In this document: one piece after another, positions 52,646-63,837 of the stretch | Position numbering within the stretch: position 1 is the stretch's first letter | How the letters are laid out: each line of letters begins with the position of its first letter | Assembly: GCA_001438205.1 (NCBI GenBank) | Contig: LICG01000003.1 | Location: 1 to 64,000 of the forward strand | DNA length: 64,000 bases | Direction of reading: 5' to 3' | Source of the DNA: Cryomorphaceae bacterium BACL7 MAG-120322-bin74 | GTDB lineage: Bacteria; Bacteroidota; Bacteroidia; Flavobacteriales; Schleiferiaceae | Program-made: the position numbers and the translations under genes | The notes under the pieces: model-generated | Told to the model about the DNA's origin: nothing | The model's database searches: none | The model's input: only the letters and a program-made list of their open reading frames with translations

Positions 52646-54775
52646 TTATTCGTTGTTCTCCATCTCTTCCTTCAAGCGCGCCAAGCTGTCAAGATCACCT
52701 AAAGTGGACTTTTCAACTATTGAGTTCACTGCATTTACTGCAGAAGAACCTCCTTTGTTACCACCGCCCTTGCCTTTCTTGCTTCCGCCTTCTTGGCTAT
52801 CTGCAACTTGCTTAAAGGTTTGGGTGTGTGACACTAAAATGCGACGGCTATCACGGTTAAATTCAATCACAACGAAATCAATCTGCTCGCCTACTGCGAT
52901 AGATGATTCGTCTTCCTTAATGGCATGACGTGCAGGGCAATAAGCATCCAACTCTTGGTCCGCAAACCATACATTGAATCCTTTGTCTGCCGCAGACTTC
53001 ACTTCACCTTGGTGTTTGCTTCCTTCACCGAAGACAACTGCATAACTGTCCCATGGGTTTTCAGAAACTTGCTTGTGACCTAGGCTCAAACGACGGTTTT
53101 CAACGTCAATGTCCAATACCTGCACCTCAAGATCAGCGCCTACAGAAGTAAACTCAGATGGGTGCTTCACTTTCTTCGTCCATGAAAGGTCAGAGATGTG
53201 AACCAACCCATCGATACCCTCTTCTAACTCCAAGAATACACCGAAGTTGGTAAAGTTGCGCACCTTACCAGTATGGGTGGAATTCACAGGGTACTTAGAC
53301 GTGATTTCAGACCAAGGATCTGGTGTCAATTGCTTCACACCTAGAGACATTTTGCGCTCTTCGCGGTCAATGCTCAATACAATAGCCTCGACTTGGTCGC
53401 CTGCCTTGTAGAAATCATTGGCAGAACGTAAGTGTGAACCCCAGCTCATTTCAGAAACGTGGATCAAACCTTCAACGCCGGATGCAACCTCAACAAAGGC
53501 ACCATAGTCCGCAAGAACAACAACCTTTCCTTTGATCTTGTCACCTGCAGCGATACTAACATCCAATGCATCCCATGGATGTGGGAACAATTGCTTAAGA
53601 CCCAATTGGATACGCGTCTTAGCCTCATCAAAGTCAAGGATAACCACATTGATCTTCTGATCGAGTCCAACCACTTCTGAAGGATGGTTGATGCGGCTCC
53701 AAGAAAGGTCTGTAATGTGTACCAAACCGTCAACACCACCCAAGTCGATAAATACGCCATAGCTGGTGATGTTTTTGACCACACCTTCCAATACTTGACC
53801 TTTCTCCAACTGGCCGATGATCTTACGCTTCTGTTCTTCCAAGTCAGCCTCAATAAGGGCCTTGTGCGAAACAACCACGTTTTTAAACTCGTGGTTAATC
53901 TTCACAATCTTGAATTCCATCGTCTTATCAACGTAGATATCATAATCGCGAATAGGCTTTACGTCGATCTGTGAACCGGGAAGGAATGCTTCCAATCCGA
54001 AAATATCCACAATCATACCGCCTTTGGTGCGGCACTTTACATAGCCTTGTACAATTTCTTCTGTGTCAAAGGCTTCGTTCACACGATCCCACGCTTGGAT
54101 AGAGCGGGCTTTGCGGTGAGACAGAACCAATTGACCTAATTTATCTTCTTGCTTGTCAACGAGAACCTCTACAGCATCTCCAATTTTCAAATCAGGATTG
54201 TAGCGGAATTCATTTAGTGACACAACTCCTTCAGACTTTGAGCCGATGTCGATGATCACATCACGGTCAGACATATTGACCACCTTACCGGTTACGACTT
54301 GGTGCTCAACAGAAGTCACCAAAGTGTCTTCATACATCTTTTCCATTGCCATGACACTCTCCGACTTCTCTTTGCTTCCAGTTTCGTAGGCGTCCCAATC
54401 AAAGGGCTCTTCTGCTTCTTCCGCTTCCAAAACAAGATCTTCATCTTCGCCTTCTTCCTCTTCAGAAGCTTCTACTTCTTTCTTAGGGGCTTTCTTGGTG
54501 GCACGTTTTGCAGGTGTTTTTTCAGCTGGTTCGGCTTCCTCAGCAGCGAGTGCTACTTCTGTAACAGATGCTTCTTCTACAGCGGGAACTTCTTCTGCAA
54601 CAGATGCTTCCTCTACAGCGGGCGCTTCTTCTGCAACAGATGCTTCCTCTACAGCGGGCGCTTCTTCTGCAACAGGTGCTTCCACCGCTTCTTCAGCAGG
54701 TACAGCAACTTCTTGGATGGTTTCTGGGGTGTTCAGCTCTTCAGCTTCAACTTCAGGCTTGGTCGATTTGGCCAT
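52646..54775 (-). CDS. rpsA: 30S ribosomal protein S1 with acidic repeat N-terminus
   Basis: A 709-residue S1 protein. Six S1 RNA-binding domains are recognisable from about residue 165 to 670, for example VVTGKVVNMSDRDVIIDIG, GVVKNITSYGVFIDLGG, KGKVVVLADYGAFVEV and TGKVRNFTNFGVFLELEEG. The first 150 residues are an acidic, Glu/Ala/Val/Pro-rich tail with 12-residue repeats (APAVEEASVAEE), and the C-terminal 45 residues are Lys/Gly-rich. S1 captures mRNA on the ribosome, which matters where Shine-Dalgarno signals are weak. The ATG at 54775 is chosen because the preceding frame back to 54865 is noncoding leader. Preceded by a promoter box at 54888-54895 and a large inverted repeat. Confidence 0.94.
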   Translation of the reverse strand: MAKSTKPEVEAEELNTPETIQEVAVPAEEAVEAPVAEEAPAVEEASVAEEAPAVEEASVAEEVPAVEEASVTEVALAAEEAEPAEKTPAKRATKKAPKKEVEASEEEEGEDEDLVLEAEEAEEPFDWDAYETGSKEKSESVMAMEKMYEDTLVTSVEHQVVTGKVVNMSDRDVIIDIGSKSEGVVSLNEFRYNPDLKIGDAVEVLVDKQEDKLGQLVLSHRKARSIQAWDRVNEAFDTEEIVQGYVKCRTKGGMIVDIFGLEAFLPGSQIDVKPIRDYDIYVDKTMEFKIVKINHEFKNVVVSHKALIEADLEEQKRKIIGQLEKGQVLEGVVKNITSYGVFIDLGGVDGLVHITDLSWSRINHPSEVVGLDQKINVVILDFDEAKTRIQLGLKQLFPHPWDALDVSIAAGDKIKGKVVVLADYGAFVEVASGVEGLIHVSEMSWGSHLRSANDFYKAGDQVEAIVLSIDREERKMSLGVKQLTPDPWSEITSKYPVNSTHTGKVRNFTNFGVFLELEEGIDGLVHISDLSWTKKVKHPSEFTSVGADLEVQVLDIDVENRRLSLGHKQVSENPWDSYAVVFGEGSKHQGEVKSAADKGFNVWFADQELDAYCPARHAIKEDESSIAVGEQIDFVVIEFNRDSRRILVSHTQTFKQVADSQEGGSKKGKGGGNKGGSSAVNAVNSIVEKSTLGDLDSLARLKEEMENNE
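54552..54683 (-). repeat. 36-base tandem repeats in the rpsA 5' coding region
   Basis: Two copies of a 36-mer (54588-54623 and 54624-54659) differ only at their first base; a diverged copy precedes (54552-54587) and a partial one follows (54660-54683). Each unit adds 12 residues in frame (APAVEEASVAEE-type). Confidence 0.8.
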
Positions 54776-54842
54776 GCGCTTGTTTTCTTGTATTCCAGCA
54801 GTTTTGCAGGCTTCAGCGCCCACCAGAAGGGTATAAAAAATA

Positions 54843-54888
54843 GCAGTCCTTTTTGGCGCCTGCAAAAACGCTTTCCAAAAAGGACTGC
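54843..54888. terminator. 14-base perfect inverted repeat between gltA and rpsA
   Basis: GCAGTCCTTTTTGG (54843-54856) and CCAAAAAGGACTGC (54875-54888) pair perfectly around an 18-base loop. On the minus strand the stem is followed by TATTTTTTATA, so it resembles a terminator for gltA, yet its 5' arm abuts the rpsA promoter box at 54888-54895. It may also be a transcribed element of the rpsA leader. Confidence 0.6.
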
Positions 54889-54895
54889 AAAAATA
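54888..54895 (-). promoter_or_regulatory. TAnnTTTG promoter box of rpsA
   Basis: Reads TATTTTTG on the minus strand, an exact match, sharing its last base with the inverted repeat. It implies a leader of about 105 bases before the rpsA ATG, the longest in the window. Confidence 0.55.
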
Positions 54896-54926
54896 AGGTA
54901 AAATATTGATTTACATAAGAAAAATC

Positions 54927-56231
54927 CTAGCTTCCAAAGCGCTTCTTAAGTAATTCTGTCGTGGTTGAACCCGGGCGTTCCAAGGGCATTGCCAAGGCAC
55001 GATCCCAAATCAAATTAGTTAACGTACCAATGGCACGTGACACGCCGAAGAGCACCGTATAAAAGTCATACTCCACTAAGCCATAATGCATGAGCAGCTG
55101 ACCTGAATGTGCATCGACGTTTGGCCATGGATTCTTCACTTTTCCCGTTGCTTCTAAAATCCCAGGAACCACATCATAGATATTGGAAATCACCTGGAAC
55201 AGCGGATCTTCAGGCATATGCTTTTGAGCAAACTCGCGTTGTGCGGTATACCGTGGATCTGTTTTGCGCAATACCGCATGGCCAAAACCCGGAATCACCT
55301 TTCCGCCTGCTAGCGTGGCTTGACAGTATTGAGCAATTTCTTCTTTGGTTGGCGTTTCAGAGCCAATGGCTTCTTTCATCTCCAAGGTCCATTTAATGAC
55401 CTCTTGATTTGCTAGGCCATGAAGAGGCCCGGCGAGACCATTCATTCCTGCCGCAAAACTCTGATACGCATCTGACAATGCAGACCCGACAAGATGAACC
55501 GTATGGGCAGAGACGTTGCCCCCTTCATGATCCGAGTGAATCGTCATGTACAATCGCATGAGTTCTCTGAACTCTTCATTGTCATACCCCAACATGTGGG
55601 CAAAATTACCCGCCCAATCCAACTTAGTATCAGGTTCAATATGCTCTCCATTTTTATATGCACGACGGTAGATGTATGCAGCAATCCGCGGTAAACGCGC
55701 AATCAAGTTCATCGCATCTTCATATGTAGTGTCCCAATATTCCGATTTTTTTACGCCATTGGCATACGCCTTTGCAAACTCACTTTCAGTGCGTAACGCC
55801 ATGATCCCCACCACAAATTGCGTCATGGGGTGAGTATAGCTTGGCAGAGCGTCGATGGTTTTAAATACATGCGGAGGTACAATCGCACGGCGCGCCCAGT
55901 TGTTGCTGACGCGACGCACATCATCATCTGTTGGTAACTCATTCATGAGGATGAGATAAAACAGACCCTCAGGAAGTGGCTCCTGGCCGCCAGGATATGC
56001 AGGAAGCAACTTTTGTAATTCAGGAATACTATAGCCACGGAAACGAATGCCCTCTTCAGGATCCAATTTGCTGGTTTCACAGATCAATGCCAACATACCG
56101 CGCATGCCTTGATAAATCTGATTCACTTTTATCTCACCCAAGGTCTCTTCTCCATGGGTAGCTAAAAACGCTTTGGTTTCCGCTTGAGCAATAGGGATTT
56201 TGGTGGAAAAATGTTCTTTTATGCGGTCCAT
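54927..56231 (-). CDS. gltA: Citrate synthase, mitochondrial-like type
   Basis: A 434-residue citrate synthase. Key catalytic segments are SDHEGGNVSAHTVHLVGSAL, MNGLAGPLHGLANQEV, VIPGFGHAVLRKTDPRYTAQ and KNPWPNVDAHSG, giving the active-site His, His and Asp. The close match of these runs to the mitochondrial enzyme, rather than the E. coli-like type II form, is striking. Condenses oxaloacetate and acetyl-CoA, the entry step of the TCA cycle. Third gene after carA and eno, 9 bases behind eno, and apparently ended by the inverted repeat at 54843-54888. Confidence 0.94.
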   Translation of the reverse strand: MDRIKEHFSTKIPIAQAETKAFLATHGEETLGEIKVNQIYQGMRGMLALICETSKLDPEEGIRFRGYSIPELQKLLPAYPGGQEPLPEGLFYLILMNELPTDDDVRRVSNNWARRAIVPPHVFKTIDALPSYTHPMTQFVVGIMALRTESEFAKAYANGVKKSEYWDTTYEDAMNLIARLPRIAAYIYRRAYKNGEHIEPDTKLDWAGNFAHMLGYDNEEFRELMRLYMTIHSDHEGGNVSAHTVHLVGSALSDAYQSFAAGMNGLAGPLHGLANQEVIKWTLEMKEAIGSETPTKEEIAQYCQATLAGGKVIPGFGHAVLRKTDPRYTAQREFAQKHMPEDPLFQVISNIYDVVPGILEATGKVKNPWPNVDAHSGQLLMHYGLVEYDFYTVLFGVSRAIGTLTNLIWDRALAMPLERPGSTTTELLKKRFGS

Positions 56232-56240
56232 TTTGAGGTC

Positions 56241-57524
<1,284 letters not shown>

Positions 57525-58625
57525 TTATATTTTTTTAACGTTCATTAATGTGACAAAGTCTTGAAATAAGTAGCGCGAGTCATGGGGGCCAGGAGAAGCT
57601 TCAGGATGATACTGCACGCTGAAAACTGGGGCATCCGTCCGACGTATGCCGGCAACCGTTCCATCATTCAGGTGTACATGCGTTAATTCTATATGCGCAT
57701 GTTTCTCTACATCTTCCATAGCAACAGCAAAGCCATGGTTTTGGGAGGTGATTTCTCCTTTTCCTGTGGCCAAATTCTTAACGGGATGGTTAATCCCCCT
57801 GTGCCCATTGTGCATCTTGTACGTTTTCATCCCTGAAGCAAGAGCGATCATCTGATGCCCGAGGCAAATGCCAAAGGTGGGTTTTCCAGAAGAAATCATG
57901 GACCTTGCCACTTCAATCACCTCAGGAGATGCGGAAGGGTCACCGGGACCATTGGATAAGAAGAACCCATCTGCACCGGTGGCAGCCATGGCTTCAAACG
58001 AGGTATTATGCGGGAACACCGTAACACGGCACCCAACTTCTGTAAGGCAGCGCAAAATGTTCTTCTTGATCCCTAAATCTAATGCCGCAACGTGCAAAGG
58101 GGCATCCGCTTCACCAAAGGCGTAGACCTCTTTTGTGCTAACGTCAGGACAAAGCGCCAATCCCTCCATAGAGGGGGTCGAATTCAATTCCATCTTTATC
58201 TCTTCTAGGCGGTCGACTTCTGTCGTAATGACAGCATTTTGCGCACCATGTTCGCGAATATGACGCACGAGAGCGCGGGTATCCACATCGGCGATGGCTA
58301 CTTTGTTTTGTTCCTTGAAGAAAGCAGCCAACGTCTTTCCCTCTGCCCGAGGACGAGATTCGACTTCACTAAAATTGCGCACGATCAAACCCGAAATTTG
58401 CACTTGCGCATTTTCAGATTCTTCCGCAACAATGCCATAGTTACCAATGTGCGCAGTAGTTGTCACCATTAACTGACCTTTATAACTTGGATCTGTGAAT
58501 ATCTCTTGATATCCTGTCATCCCAGTATTAAAGCAAATTTCACCAAATGCCGTGCCATCAAGACCTGTAGATCTTCCATGAAAAACGGTTCCATCTTGAA
58601 GGATTACAACTGCTTTTGAACTCAT
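57525..58625 (-). CDS. carA: Carbamoyl-phosphate synthase small subunit
   Basis: A 366-residue glutamine amidotransferase subunit. The N-terminal part has TGMTGYQEIFTDPSYKGQ; the C-terminal class I amidotransferase domain has the nucleophile in GICLGHQMIA and the His of QYHPEASPGPHDS. It supplies ammonia to the large subunit for arginine and pyrimidine synthesis; carB is not in the window. Separated from rplQ by a terminator-like hairpin, so carA-eno-gltA could be partly independent of the ribosomal operon. No clear promoter box was found in the 90-base gap. Confidence 0.96.
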   Translation of the reverse strand: MSSKAVVILQDGTVFHGRSTGLDGTAFGEICFNTGMTGYQEIFTDPSYKGQLMVTTTAHIGNYGIVAEESENAQVQISGLIVRNFSEVESRPRAEGKTLAAFFKEQNKVAIADVDTRALVRHIREHGAQNAVITTEVDRLEEIKMELNSTPSMEGLALCPDVSTKEVYAFGEADAPLHVAALDLGIKKNILRCLTEVGCRVTVFPHNTSFEAMAATGADGFFLSNGPGDPSASPEVIEVARSMISSGKPTFGICLGHQMIALASGMKTYKMHNGHRGINHPVKNLATGKGEITSQNHGFAVAMEDVEKHAHIELTHVHLNDGTVAGIRRTDAPVFSVQYHPEASPGPHDSRYLFQDFVTLMNVKKI

Positions 58626-58649
58626 TCATACTATTTTAGAACTGGACAT

Positions 58650-58680
58650 AAAAAAAGGATAAGGGGTCACCTTATCCTTT
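58650..58680 (-). terminator. Intrinsic terminator or attenuator between rplQ and carA
   Basis: AAAGGATAAGG and CCTTATCCTTT form an 11-base stem with a five-base loop, followed on the minus strand by seven T. It should stop most transcription from the ribosomal operon before carA. Confidence 0.85.
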
Positions 58681-58715
58681 GCAAGTTAGCAGAGATTTCA
58701 CGCGCATTTGTGTGA

Positions 58716-59246
58716 TTATTCTGCCTCGTTTTCGTTGTTTTCCACAGGCGCATCAACTGAAGCTTCAGTAGACTCTTCTACTACTGCCTCAGGGGCTTCA
58801 ACCTTCGTAGCTTCAGAGGCTGGAGCCGCTGTTTTCTTGCCACGACGCGTTGACTTCTTCGCCTCCTTCTTTTCGTTGCCATAGATTTCATTATAATCTA
58901 CAAGCTCCATCATACACATATCTGCATTGTCACCTAGACGATTACCCGTCTTGATGATGCGGGTATATCCGCCTGGACGGTCTCCGACCTTCACCGCTAC
59001 TTCACTGAAAAGCTCCGTAACAGCATACTTGTCTTGAAGGTAGCTAAATACCATACGACGATTGTGCGTGCTATCAACTTTAGAACGTGTAACCAATGGC
59101 TCCACATACTTCTTTAGTTCTTTTGCTTTGGCCACCGTTGTATTGATACGCTTGTGCGTAATCAACGAAGTTGCCATGTTGCTCAACATCGCCTTCCTGT
59201 GGGAAGCCGTACGTCCAAGGTGATTAAATTTCTTGCCGTGTCTCAT
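58716..59246 (-). CDS. rplQ: 50S ribosomal protein L17 with acidic C-terminal extension
   Basis: A 176-residue protein. Residues 1-116 are the L17 core ([43 protein letters not shown]). The last 60 residues begin with Lys/Arg ([17 protein letters not shown]) and end in an acidic Glu/Ala/Val tail that E. coli L17 lacks. Such tails are common in Bacteroidota L17. Last ribosomal gene of the operon, 6 bases after rpoA. Confidence 0.96.
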   Translation of the reverse strand: MRHGKKFNHLGRTASHRKAMLSNMATSLITHKRINTTVAKAKELKKYVEPLVTRSKVDSTHNRRMVFSYLQDKYAVTELFSEVAVKVGDRPGGYTRIIKTGNRLGDNADMCMMELVDYNEIYGNEKKEAKKSTRRGKKTAAPASEATKVEAPEAVVEESTEASVDAPVENNENEAE

Positions 59247-59252
59247 TGCAAA

Positions 59253-60245
59253 TTATTCCTTATCCAGTTTGTACTTGGTGGTATCCATCCCGAAAGAAAG
59301 ACCCAAATGTGCGACCAACTCTTCGAGTTCAGTCAATGACTTCTTACCGAAGTTGCGGAACTTCATTAAGTCAGCTTTCGTGTAAGAGACCAAGTCAGCC
59401 ACAGTCTCAACTTCAGCTGCCTTCAAGCAATTCAACGCACGAACACTTAATTCGAGTTCGGTCAAAGCCTTCAGAAGAAGCTTGCGCATCTCCATCACTT
59501 CTTCGTCATAGCTCTCCACTTCTTGAATGGGCTCTGAGTCAGGAATCATGCGCTCATCGGTGAACAACAAGAAATGTTGAATCAAGATCTGCGCCGCATC
59601 AGTTAAAGCGTCTTGAGGTGCAATGCTTCCGTCTGTGTGGATGTCAAGGATCAACTTTTCAAAGTCAGTCTTTTGCTCAACACGGAAGTTCTCAATGCTG
59701 TAGTTGACATTCTTGATTGGCGTATAGATTGCATCAAGCGCTATAGTGCCTAAAGCTGCATCTACCTTTTTGTTCTCCTCCGCGGGAATATAACCACGAC
59801 CTTTTTCGATCGTAAGTTCCATTTCAATCTTAACAGAGGCATCCATGTTGCAAATCACCATATCAGGGTTCAACACTTGATAATTGGTCATAAATGAGCC
59901 CAAATCACCAGCCGTTAACTGGTCTTTACCTGTCAAGCTAACCTTCACGACTTCAGCATCTGCCGAATCAATTTGGCGCTTAAGGCGAACCTGCTTAAGG
60001 TTCAAAACTATTTCTGTCACATCTTCCACGACACCTTTGATCGTAGAAAATTCATGCTCTACACCATAGATACGCACCGAAGTGAAAGCAAAACCCTCTA
60101 AGGAGTTCAGCAATACGCGACGAAGTGCGTTACCTACCGTTAGACCATAACCTGGCTCTAATGGACGGAATTCAAACTGTCCGTGTGTATCAGTAGTCGC
60201 GTTAACAATAACCTTTTCAGGCCTTTGGAATTGAAGGATAGCCAT
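59253..60245 (-). CDS. rpoA: RNA polymerase subunit alpha
   Basis: A 330-residue subunit. The N-terminal assembly domain is recognised by [21 protein letters not shown], followed by [14 protein letters not shown]; the C-terminal DNA-binding domain contains [21 protein letters not shown] and [18 protein letters not shown]. Standard length. Sits in the order rpsD-rpoA-rplQ usual for bacteria, with 3-6 base gaps. Confidence 0.98.
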   Translation of the reverse strand: MAILQFQRPEKVIVNATTDTHGQFEFRPLEPGYGLTVGNALRRVLLNSLEGFAFTSVRIYGVEHEFSTIKGVVEDVTEIVLNLKQVRLKRQIDSADAEVVKVSLTGKDQLTAGDLGSFMTNYQVLNPDMVICNMDASVKIEMELTIEKGRGYIPAEENKKVDAALGTIALDAIYTPIKNVNYSIENFRVEQKTDFEKLILDIHTDGSIAPQDALTDAAQILIQHFLLFTDERMIPDSEPIQEVESYDEEVMEMRKLLLKALTELELSVRALNCLKAAEVETVADLVSYTKADLMKFRNFGKKSLTELEELVAHLGLSFGMDTTKYKLDKE

Positions 60246-60248
60246 AGC

Positions 60249-60857
60249 TTATTTCGAGTAGAGTTCGACAATCAGTTGCTCCTTAATGTTTTCAGGAATC
60301 ATGTCTCGTGAAGGGACACTGTCAAAAGTTCCTGTCATGGTCGCATCGTTCCAGGTCACCCAACCATATTGGTTGTTAGATCCACCTGAAAGGGCTGCAG
60401 TAATAACCTCGAGGGTTTTGGACTTCTCACGTACAGAAACCACGTCACCGGGCTTCACTTGGTAAGAAGGAATGTTACATACTATGCCATTCACCGTCAT
60501 GTGACGGTGAGAAACCAACTGACGTGCACCACGACGTGTAGGTGCAACACCTAGACGGTAAACTACATTGTCAAGACGGCTCTCGCAAAGCTGCAATAAA
60601 ACCTCACCCGTAACGCCCTTAGAGCGTGACGCGCGGTCAAACAAAATGCGGAACTGACGCTCCAAAATACCATAGGTATATTTTGCTTTCTGCTTTTCAG
60701 CTAATTGAACGGAGTATTCGGACTTCTTGCCGCGCTTGCGTTGGAAACCATGTTGTCCGGGAGGATAGTTGCGCTTTTCTAATGCGCGATCCGGGCCAAA
60801 AATGGGCTCACCAAAGCGGCGTGCAATCTTCGTAAGGGGACCTCTATAACGTGCCAT
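60249..60857 (-). CDS. rpsD: 30S ribosomal protein S4
   Basis: A 202-residue protein in the zinc-free form: [20 protein letters not shown] lacks the N-terminal cysteine cluster. The S4 RNA-binding fold is seen in [20 protein letters not shown] and [20 protein letters not shown]. It nucleates 30S assembly and is a likely operon regulator, as in other bacteria (not shown here). Confidence 0.98.
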   Translation of the reverse strand: MARYRGPLTKIARRFGEPIFGPDRALEKRNYPPGQHGFQRKRGKKSEYSVQLAEKQKAKYTYGILERQFRILFDRASRSKGVTGEVLLQLCESRLDNVVYRLGVAPTRRGARQLVSHRHMTVNGIVCNIPSYQVKPGDVVSVREKSKTLEVITAALSGGSNNQYGWVTWNDATMTGTFDSVPSRDMIPENIKEQLIVELYSK

Positions 60858-60877
60858 TTCTTTCTGTCAATTAAAAA

Positions 60878-61276
60878 TTATACGCGACGGCGTTTTGGGG
60901 GACGGCAACCGTTGTGCGGAATAGGCGTGATATCCACGATTTCCGTTACTTCGATTCCACTGTTATTCAAGCTTCGAATCGCACTCTCGCGACCGTTACC
61001 TGGGCCCTTTACATAGACCTTGACTTTACGCAATCCCGCTTCTACAGCAACACCTGCAGCATTCTCAGCTGCCATTTGTGCCGCGTAAGGCGTGTTCTTT
61101 TTAGAACCACGGAATCCCATTTTACCCGCAGAGGACCAAGAAATTACTTGACCTTGGGTATTGGTGAGTGCAATGATGATGTTGTTAAATGTAGAAGTAA
61201 CGTGAGCTTCTCCCACGGCTTCCACTTTCACCTTGCGCTTTTTCGTCGTCTTAGTCGACTTGGTAGACTTAGCCAT
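60878..61276 (-). CDS. rpsK: 30S ribosomal protein S11
   Basis: A 132-residue protein with the S11 pattern: [41 protein letters not shown] and the terminal [11 protein letters not shown]. Platform protein of the 30S subunit. The first 15 residues are a Lys/Thr-rich tail. Between rpsM and rpsD. Confidence 0.98.
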   Translation of the reverse strand: MAKSTKSTKTTKKRKVKVEAVGEAHVTSTFNNIIIALTNTQGQVISWSSAGKMGFRGSKKNTPYAAQMAAENAAGVAVEAGLRKVKVYVKGPGNGRESAIRSLNNSGIEVTEIVDITPIPHNGCRPPKRRRV

Positions 61277-61286
61277 CAGTTATGGA

Positions 61287-61664
61287 TTATTTCGTTGCCT
61301 TCTTCTTGTTTGCTACCGTCTTACGCTTACCCTTACGAGTACGCGAATTATTCTTGGTACGCTGACCACGAAGGGGCAGCCCCAGACGGTGTCGGATACC
61401 GCGTTGGCATCCAATATCCATCAATCGCTTGATGTTCATTTGTGTTTCAGATCGGAGTTCTCCCTCCACTTTCACATTGTCGGTAATCCAGTTACGGATT
61501 TCTTGCAATTGATCATCCGTCCAGTCTTGGACTTTGATGTTAATATCAACGCCCGCCGCTATGAGGATCTCACGCGATCGTGAACGACCTACTCCGTAGA
61601 TATAAGTCAGTCCAATTTCTCCACGTTTATTTTTCGGGAGGTCTATGCCAGCAATTCTCGCCAT
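61287..61664 (-). CDS. rpsM: 30S ribosomal protein S13
   Basis: A 125-residue protein with [34 protein letters not shown] and the C-terminal [20 protein letters not shown] followed by a Lys-rich tail. It contacts the P-site tRNA in the 30S head. Follows rpmJ by 19 bases. Confidence 0.98.
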   Translation of the reverse strand: MARIAGIDLPKNKRGEIGLTYIYGVGRSRSREILIAAGVDINIKVQDWTDDQLQEIRNWITDNVKVEGELRSETQMNIKRLMDIGCQRGIRHRLGLPLRGQRTKNNSRTRKGKRKTVANKKKATK

Positions 61665-61683
61665 TTTTTTAGTCTAAATGGAT

Positions 61684-61800
61684 TTAACCTTGTCGTTGCT
61701 TCAACTTCGGATTCTTCTTGTTGATGATGTACAAGCGGCCCTTGCGACGGACAATCTTGCAATCAGCGCTACGCTTTTTAAGTGATGCTCGAACTTTCAT
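61684..61800 (-). CDS. rpmJ: 50S ribosomal protein L36
   Basis: A 38-residue protein too small for many gene callers: [20 protein letters not shown] followed by [18 protein letters not shown]. Of the four zinc ligands found in other L36 proteins, only one Cys remains, so it is the zinc-free form typical of Bacteroidota. Lies between infA and rpsM. Confidence 0.96.
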   Translation of the reverse strand: MKVRASLKKRSADCKIVRRKGRLYIINKKNPKLKQRQG

Positions 61801-61821
61801 GGTGTGTTTCTAAACAAATCT

Positions 61822-62037
61822 TTAATAACGGTAGGTAATACGTGCCTTGGACAAATCGTAAGGAGACAACTCCAATTTCACACGATCCCCTGGAAGGAGT
61901 TTGATATAGTGCATACGCATCTTTCCAGAGATATGTGCGGTCACTACGTGTCCATTCTCTAACTCAACGCGAAACATTGCGTTAGAAAGATTTTCCGTAA
62001 TGGTGCCGTCTTGGGTAATCCCCCCTTGTTTTGCCAT
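61822..62037 (-). CDS. infA: Translation initiation factor IF-1
   Basis: A 71-residue S1-like OB-fold protein: [39 protein letters not shown] and [16 protein letters not shown]. Binds the ribosomal A site during initiation. Starts 2 bases after the secY stop. Confidence 0.97.
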   Translation of the reverse strand: MAKQGGITQDGTITENLSNAMFRVELENGHVVTAHISGKMRMHYIKLLPGDRVKLELSPYDLSKARITYRY

Positions 62038-62039
62038 AG

Positions 62040-63371
62040 TTAGATGGTGTTATTTCTGCCCGTCAGACGTCCTCCATCCATGAGGCCGTCATAATGACTG
62101 TTCAACAAATAACTTTCAACTTGCATCAAGGTGTCAAGGACAACACCTACGATAATCAACAGAGAGGTGCCTCCGTAGAATTGAGCCCATTGCATATTCA
62201 CGCCTGCTGTCATAGCAAGGGAAGGCAAGATGGCAATAAGTGCCAACAGAATAGCACCAGGTAATGTGATTTTGGCTAGAACATCATCGATGTAGCTGCC
62301 TGTCGCTTCTCCTGGTTTAATGCCGGGGATAAACCCACCATTGCGCTTTAAATCATCGGCAATTTGGGTTGTGTTGATCTGAATCGCAGTGTAGAAATAG
62401 GTGAATACCAAGATCAGCATGGCGAAAACAAAATTGTACCAGAACCCTTGGATATTGCCAAAGACATCTACCATCCAGGTTGCGCCCGCACCCTCCAAAC
62501 CTGTGTATTGCACCACGGTTAGCGGAATAAACATCAAAGCCTGTGCAAAGATGATCGGCATAACGCCAGAGGCATTTACTTTAATCGGTAGATAATTACG
62601 TCCGATGGTCTTATTACTGCCACCTGCAACACGCTTAGCGTACTCCAGTGGGATTTGACGTACAGCTTGGGTAATGGCAATAGCGAAAAGGAAAACGAGG
62701 TAAATCGCCACCATCTCAAGGAGGAATTTAATCCATCCGCCACCTGTTGGGCTCAACTGTGTAACCAATTCCTGGAAGAAAGCCTGTGGCAACGTAGCCA
62801 CAATACCAATCATGATCAATATGGAGATACCGTTGCCGATGCCTTTTTCCGTGATGCGCTCACCGAGCCACATCGCAAAAATGGTTCCTGCAATAATAAC
62901 AGTCCATGCTGCAAACCAGAAGGTCGGCATTGGCAGGGTGACCGTCACGCCTTGCATAAGCAAGTTCGTGATGTATCCAGGTGCCTGAGCTGCCACAATC
63001 AAGATGGTCAAGTAGCGCGTGATTTGATTCAACTTTCGGCGTCCAGACTCCCCTTCCTTTTGCATCTTTTGGATGCTGGGCACAGCGAGACCCGCTAATT
63101 GAATCACAATAGATGCCGAGATATACGGCATGATACCTAAAGCCAATACCGAAGCATTTGCAAAAGCACCCCCAGAGAATGCATTGATCAATCCAACCAA
63201 ACCTTCAGAAGCCTGGTTCTGAAGTTGACCCAAAGATTCAGGATCAATACCCGGTAGTACCACATTGGAGCCCAAACGGTACACCAAGAGCAAACCGGCT
63301 GTCAAGAGAATTTTCTCTCGCAGTTCGGCGATGCGCCAGATGTTTTGGAGGGTTTGGATAAAACGCTTCAT
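62040..63371 (-). CDS. secY: Preprotein translocase subunit SecY
   Basis: A 443-residue channel protein with ten membrane helices. The start [12 protein letters not shown], the plug region around [22 protein letters not shown], and the C-terminal [20 protein letters not shown] with [14 protein letters not shown] are characteristic. It forms the Sec channel for export and membrane insertion. Lies between rplO (11 bases) and infA (2 bases). Confidence 0.98.
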   Translation of the reverse strand: MKRFIQTLQNIWRIAELREKILLTAGLLLVYRLGSNVVLPGIDPESLGQLQNQASEGLVGLINAFSGGAFANASVLALGIMPYISASIVIQLAGLAVPSIQKMQKEGESGRRKLNQITRYLTILIVAAQAPGYITNLLMQGVTVTLPMPTFWFAAWTVIIAGTIFAMWLGERITEKGIGNGISILIMIGIVATLPQAFFQELVTQLSPTGGGWIKFLLEMVAIYLVFLFAIAITQAVRQIPLEYAKRVAGGSNKTIGRNYLPIKVNASGVMPIIFAQALMFIPLTVVQYTGLEGAGATWMVDVFGNIQGFWYNFVFAMLILVFTYFYTAIQINTTQIADDLKRNGGFIPGIKPGEATGSYIDDVLAKITLPGAILLALIAILPSLAMTAGVNMQWAQFYGGTSLLIIVGVVLDTLMQVESYLLNSHYDGLMDGGRLTGRNNTI

Positions 63372-63382
63372 AGGTAGGGTCC

Positions 63383-63829
63383 TTAGAGGGTTTCGACAGA
63401 TCCACCCGCTGCCTCAATAGCTGCAGATGCGGTTGCACTGAATTTATGCGCGGATACTTTAACAGCAGCAGTTAAGATTCCTCGGCCTAATACTTTGACC
63501 AAATCATGCTTGTTTGCCAATCCATTTTGCATCAATACTTCCAAGTTAACTTCAGTAAGTTGCTTGGTTTCAACCAAGTTTTGAAGCGTATGAAGATTGA
63601 TCCCACGGTATTCCACACGATTTGGATTGGTGAAACCAAACTTTGGAACACGACGCTGAAGGGGCATTTGACCGCCTTCAAAACCGATCTTTTTGCTATA
63701 ACCAGAACGTGACTTTTGGCCTTTGTGACCGCGTCCAGCTGTTCCGGCAGAACCACTACCCTCTCCGCGTCCAAGACGCTTCTTGGTGAATGTAGAACCT
63801 GCAGCAGGTTTAATATTGTGAAGTGACAT
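63383..63829 (-). CDS. rplO: 50S ribosomal protein L15
   Basis: A 148-residue protein with the Gly-rich loop [40 protein letters not shown] and a C-terminal [17 protein letters not shown]-like domain. Assembly protein of the 50S subunit. Follows rpmD by 8 bases. Confidence 0.98.
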   Translation of the reverse strand: MSLHNIKPAAGSTFTKKRLGRGEGSGSAGTAGRGHKGQKSRSGYSKKIGFEGGQMPLQRRVPKFGFTNPNRVEYRGINLHTLQNLVETKQLTEVNLEVLMQNGLANKHDLVKVLGRGILTAAVKVSAHKFSATASAAIEAAGGSVETL

Positions 63830-63837
63830 ACCTTCTC

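Noticed and set aside
54299-54901. Long open frame antisense to rpsA rich in Phe, Cys and Arg
   Set aside because: It is the complement of the acidic Glu/Ala repeat and lacks any promoter or recognisable domain; the repeat creates the open frame.
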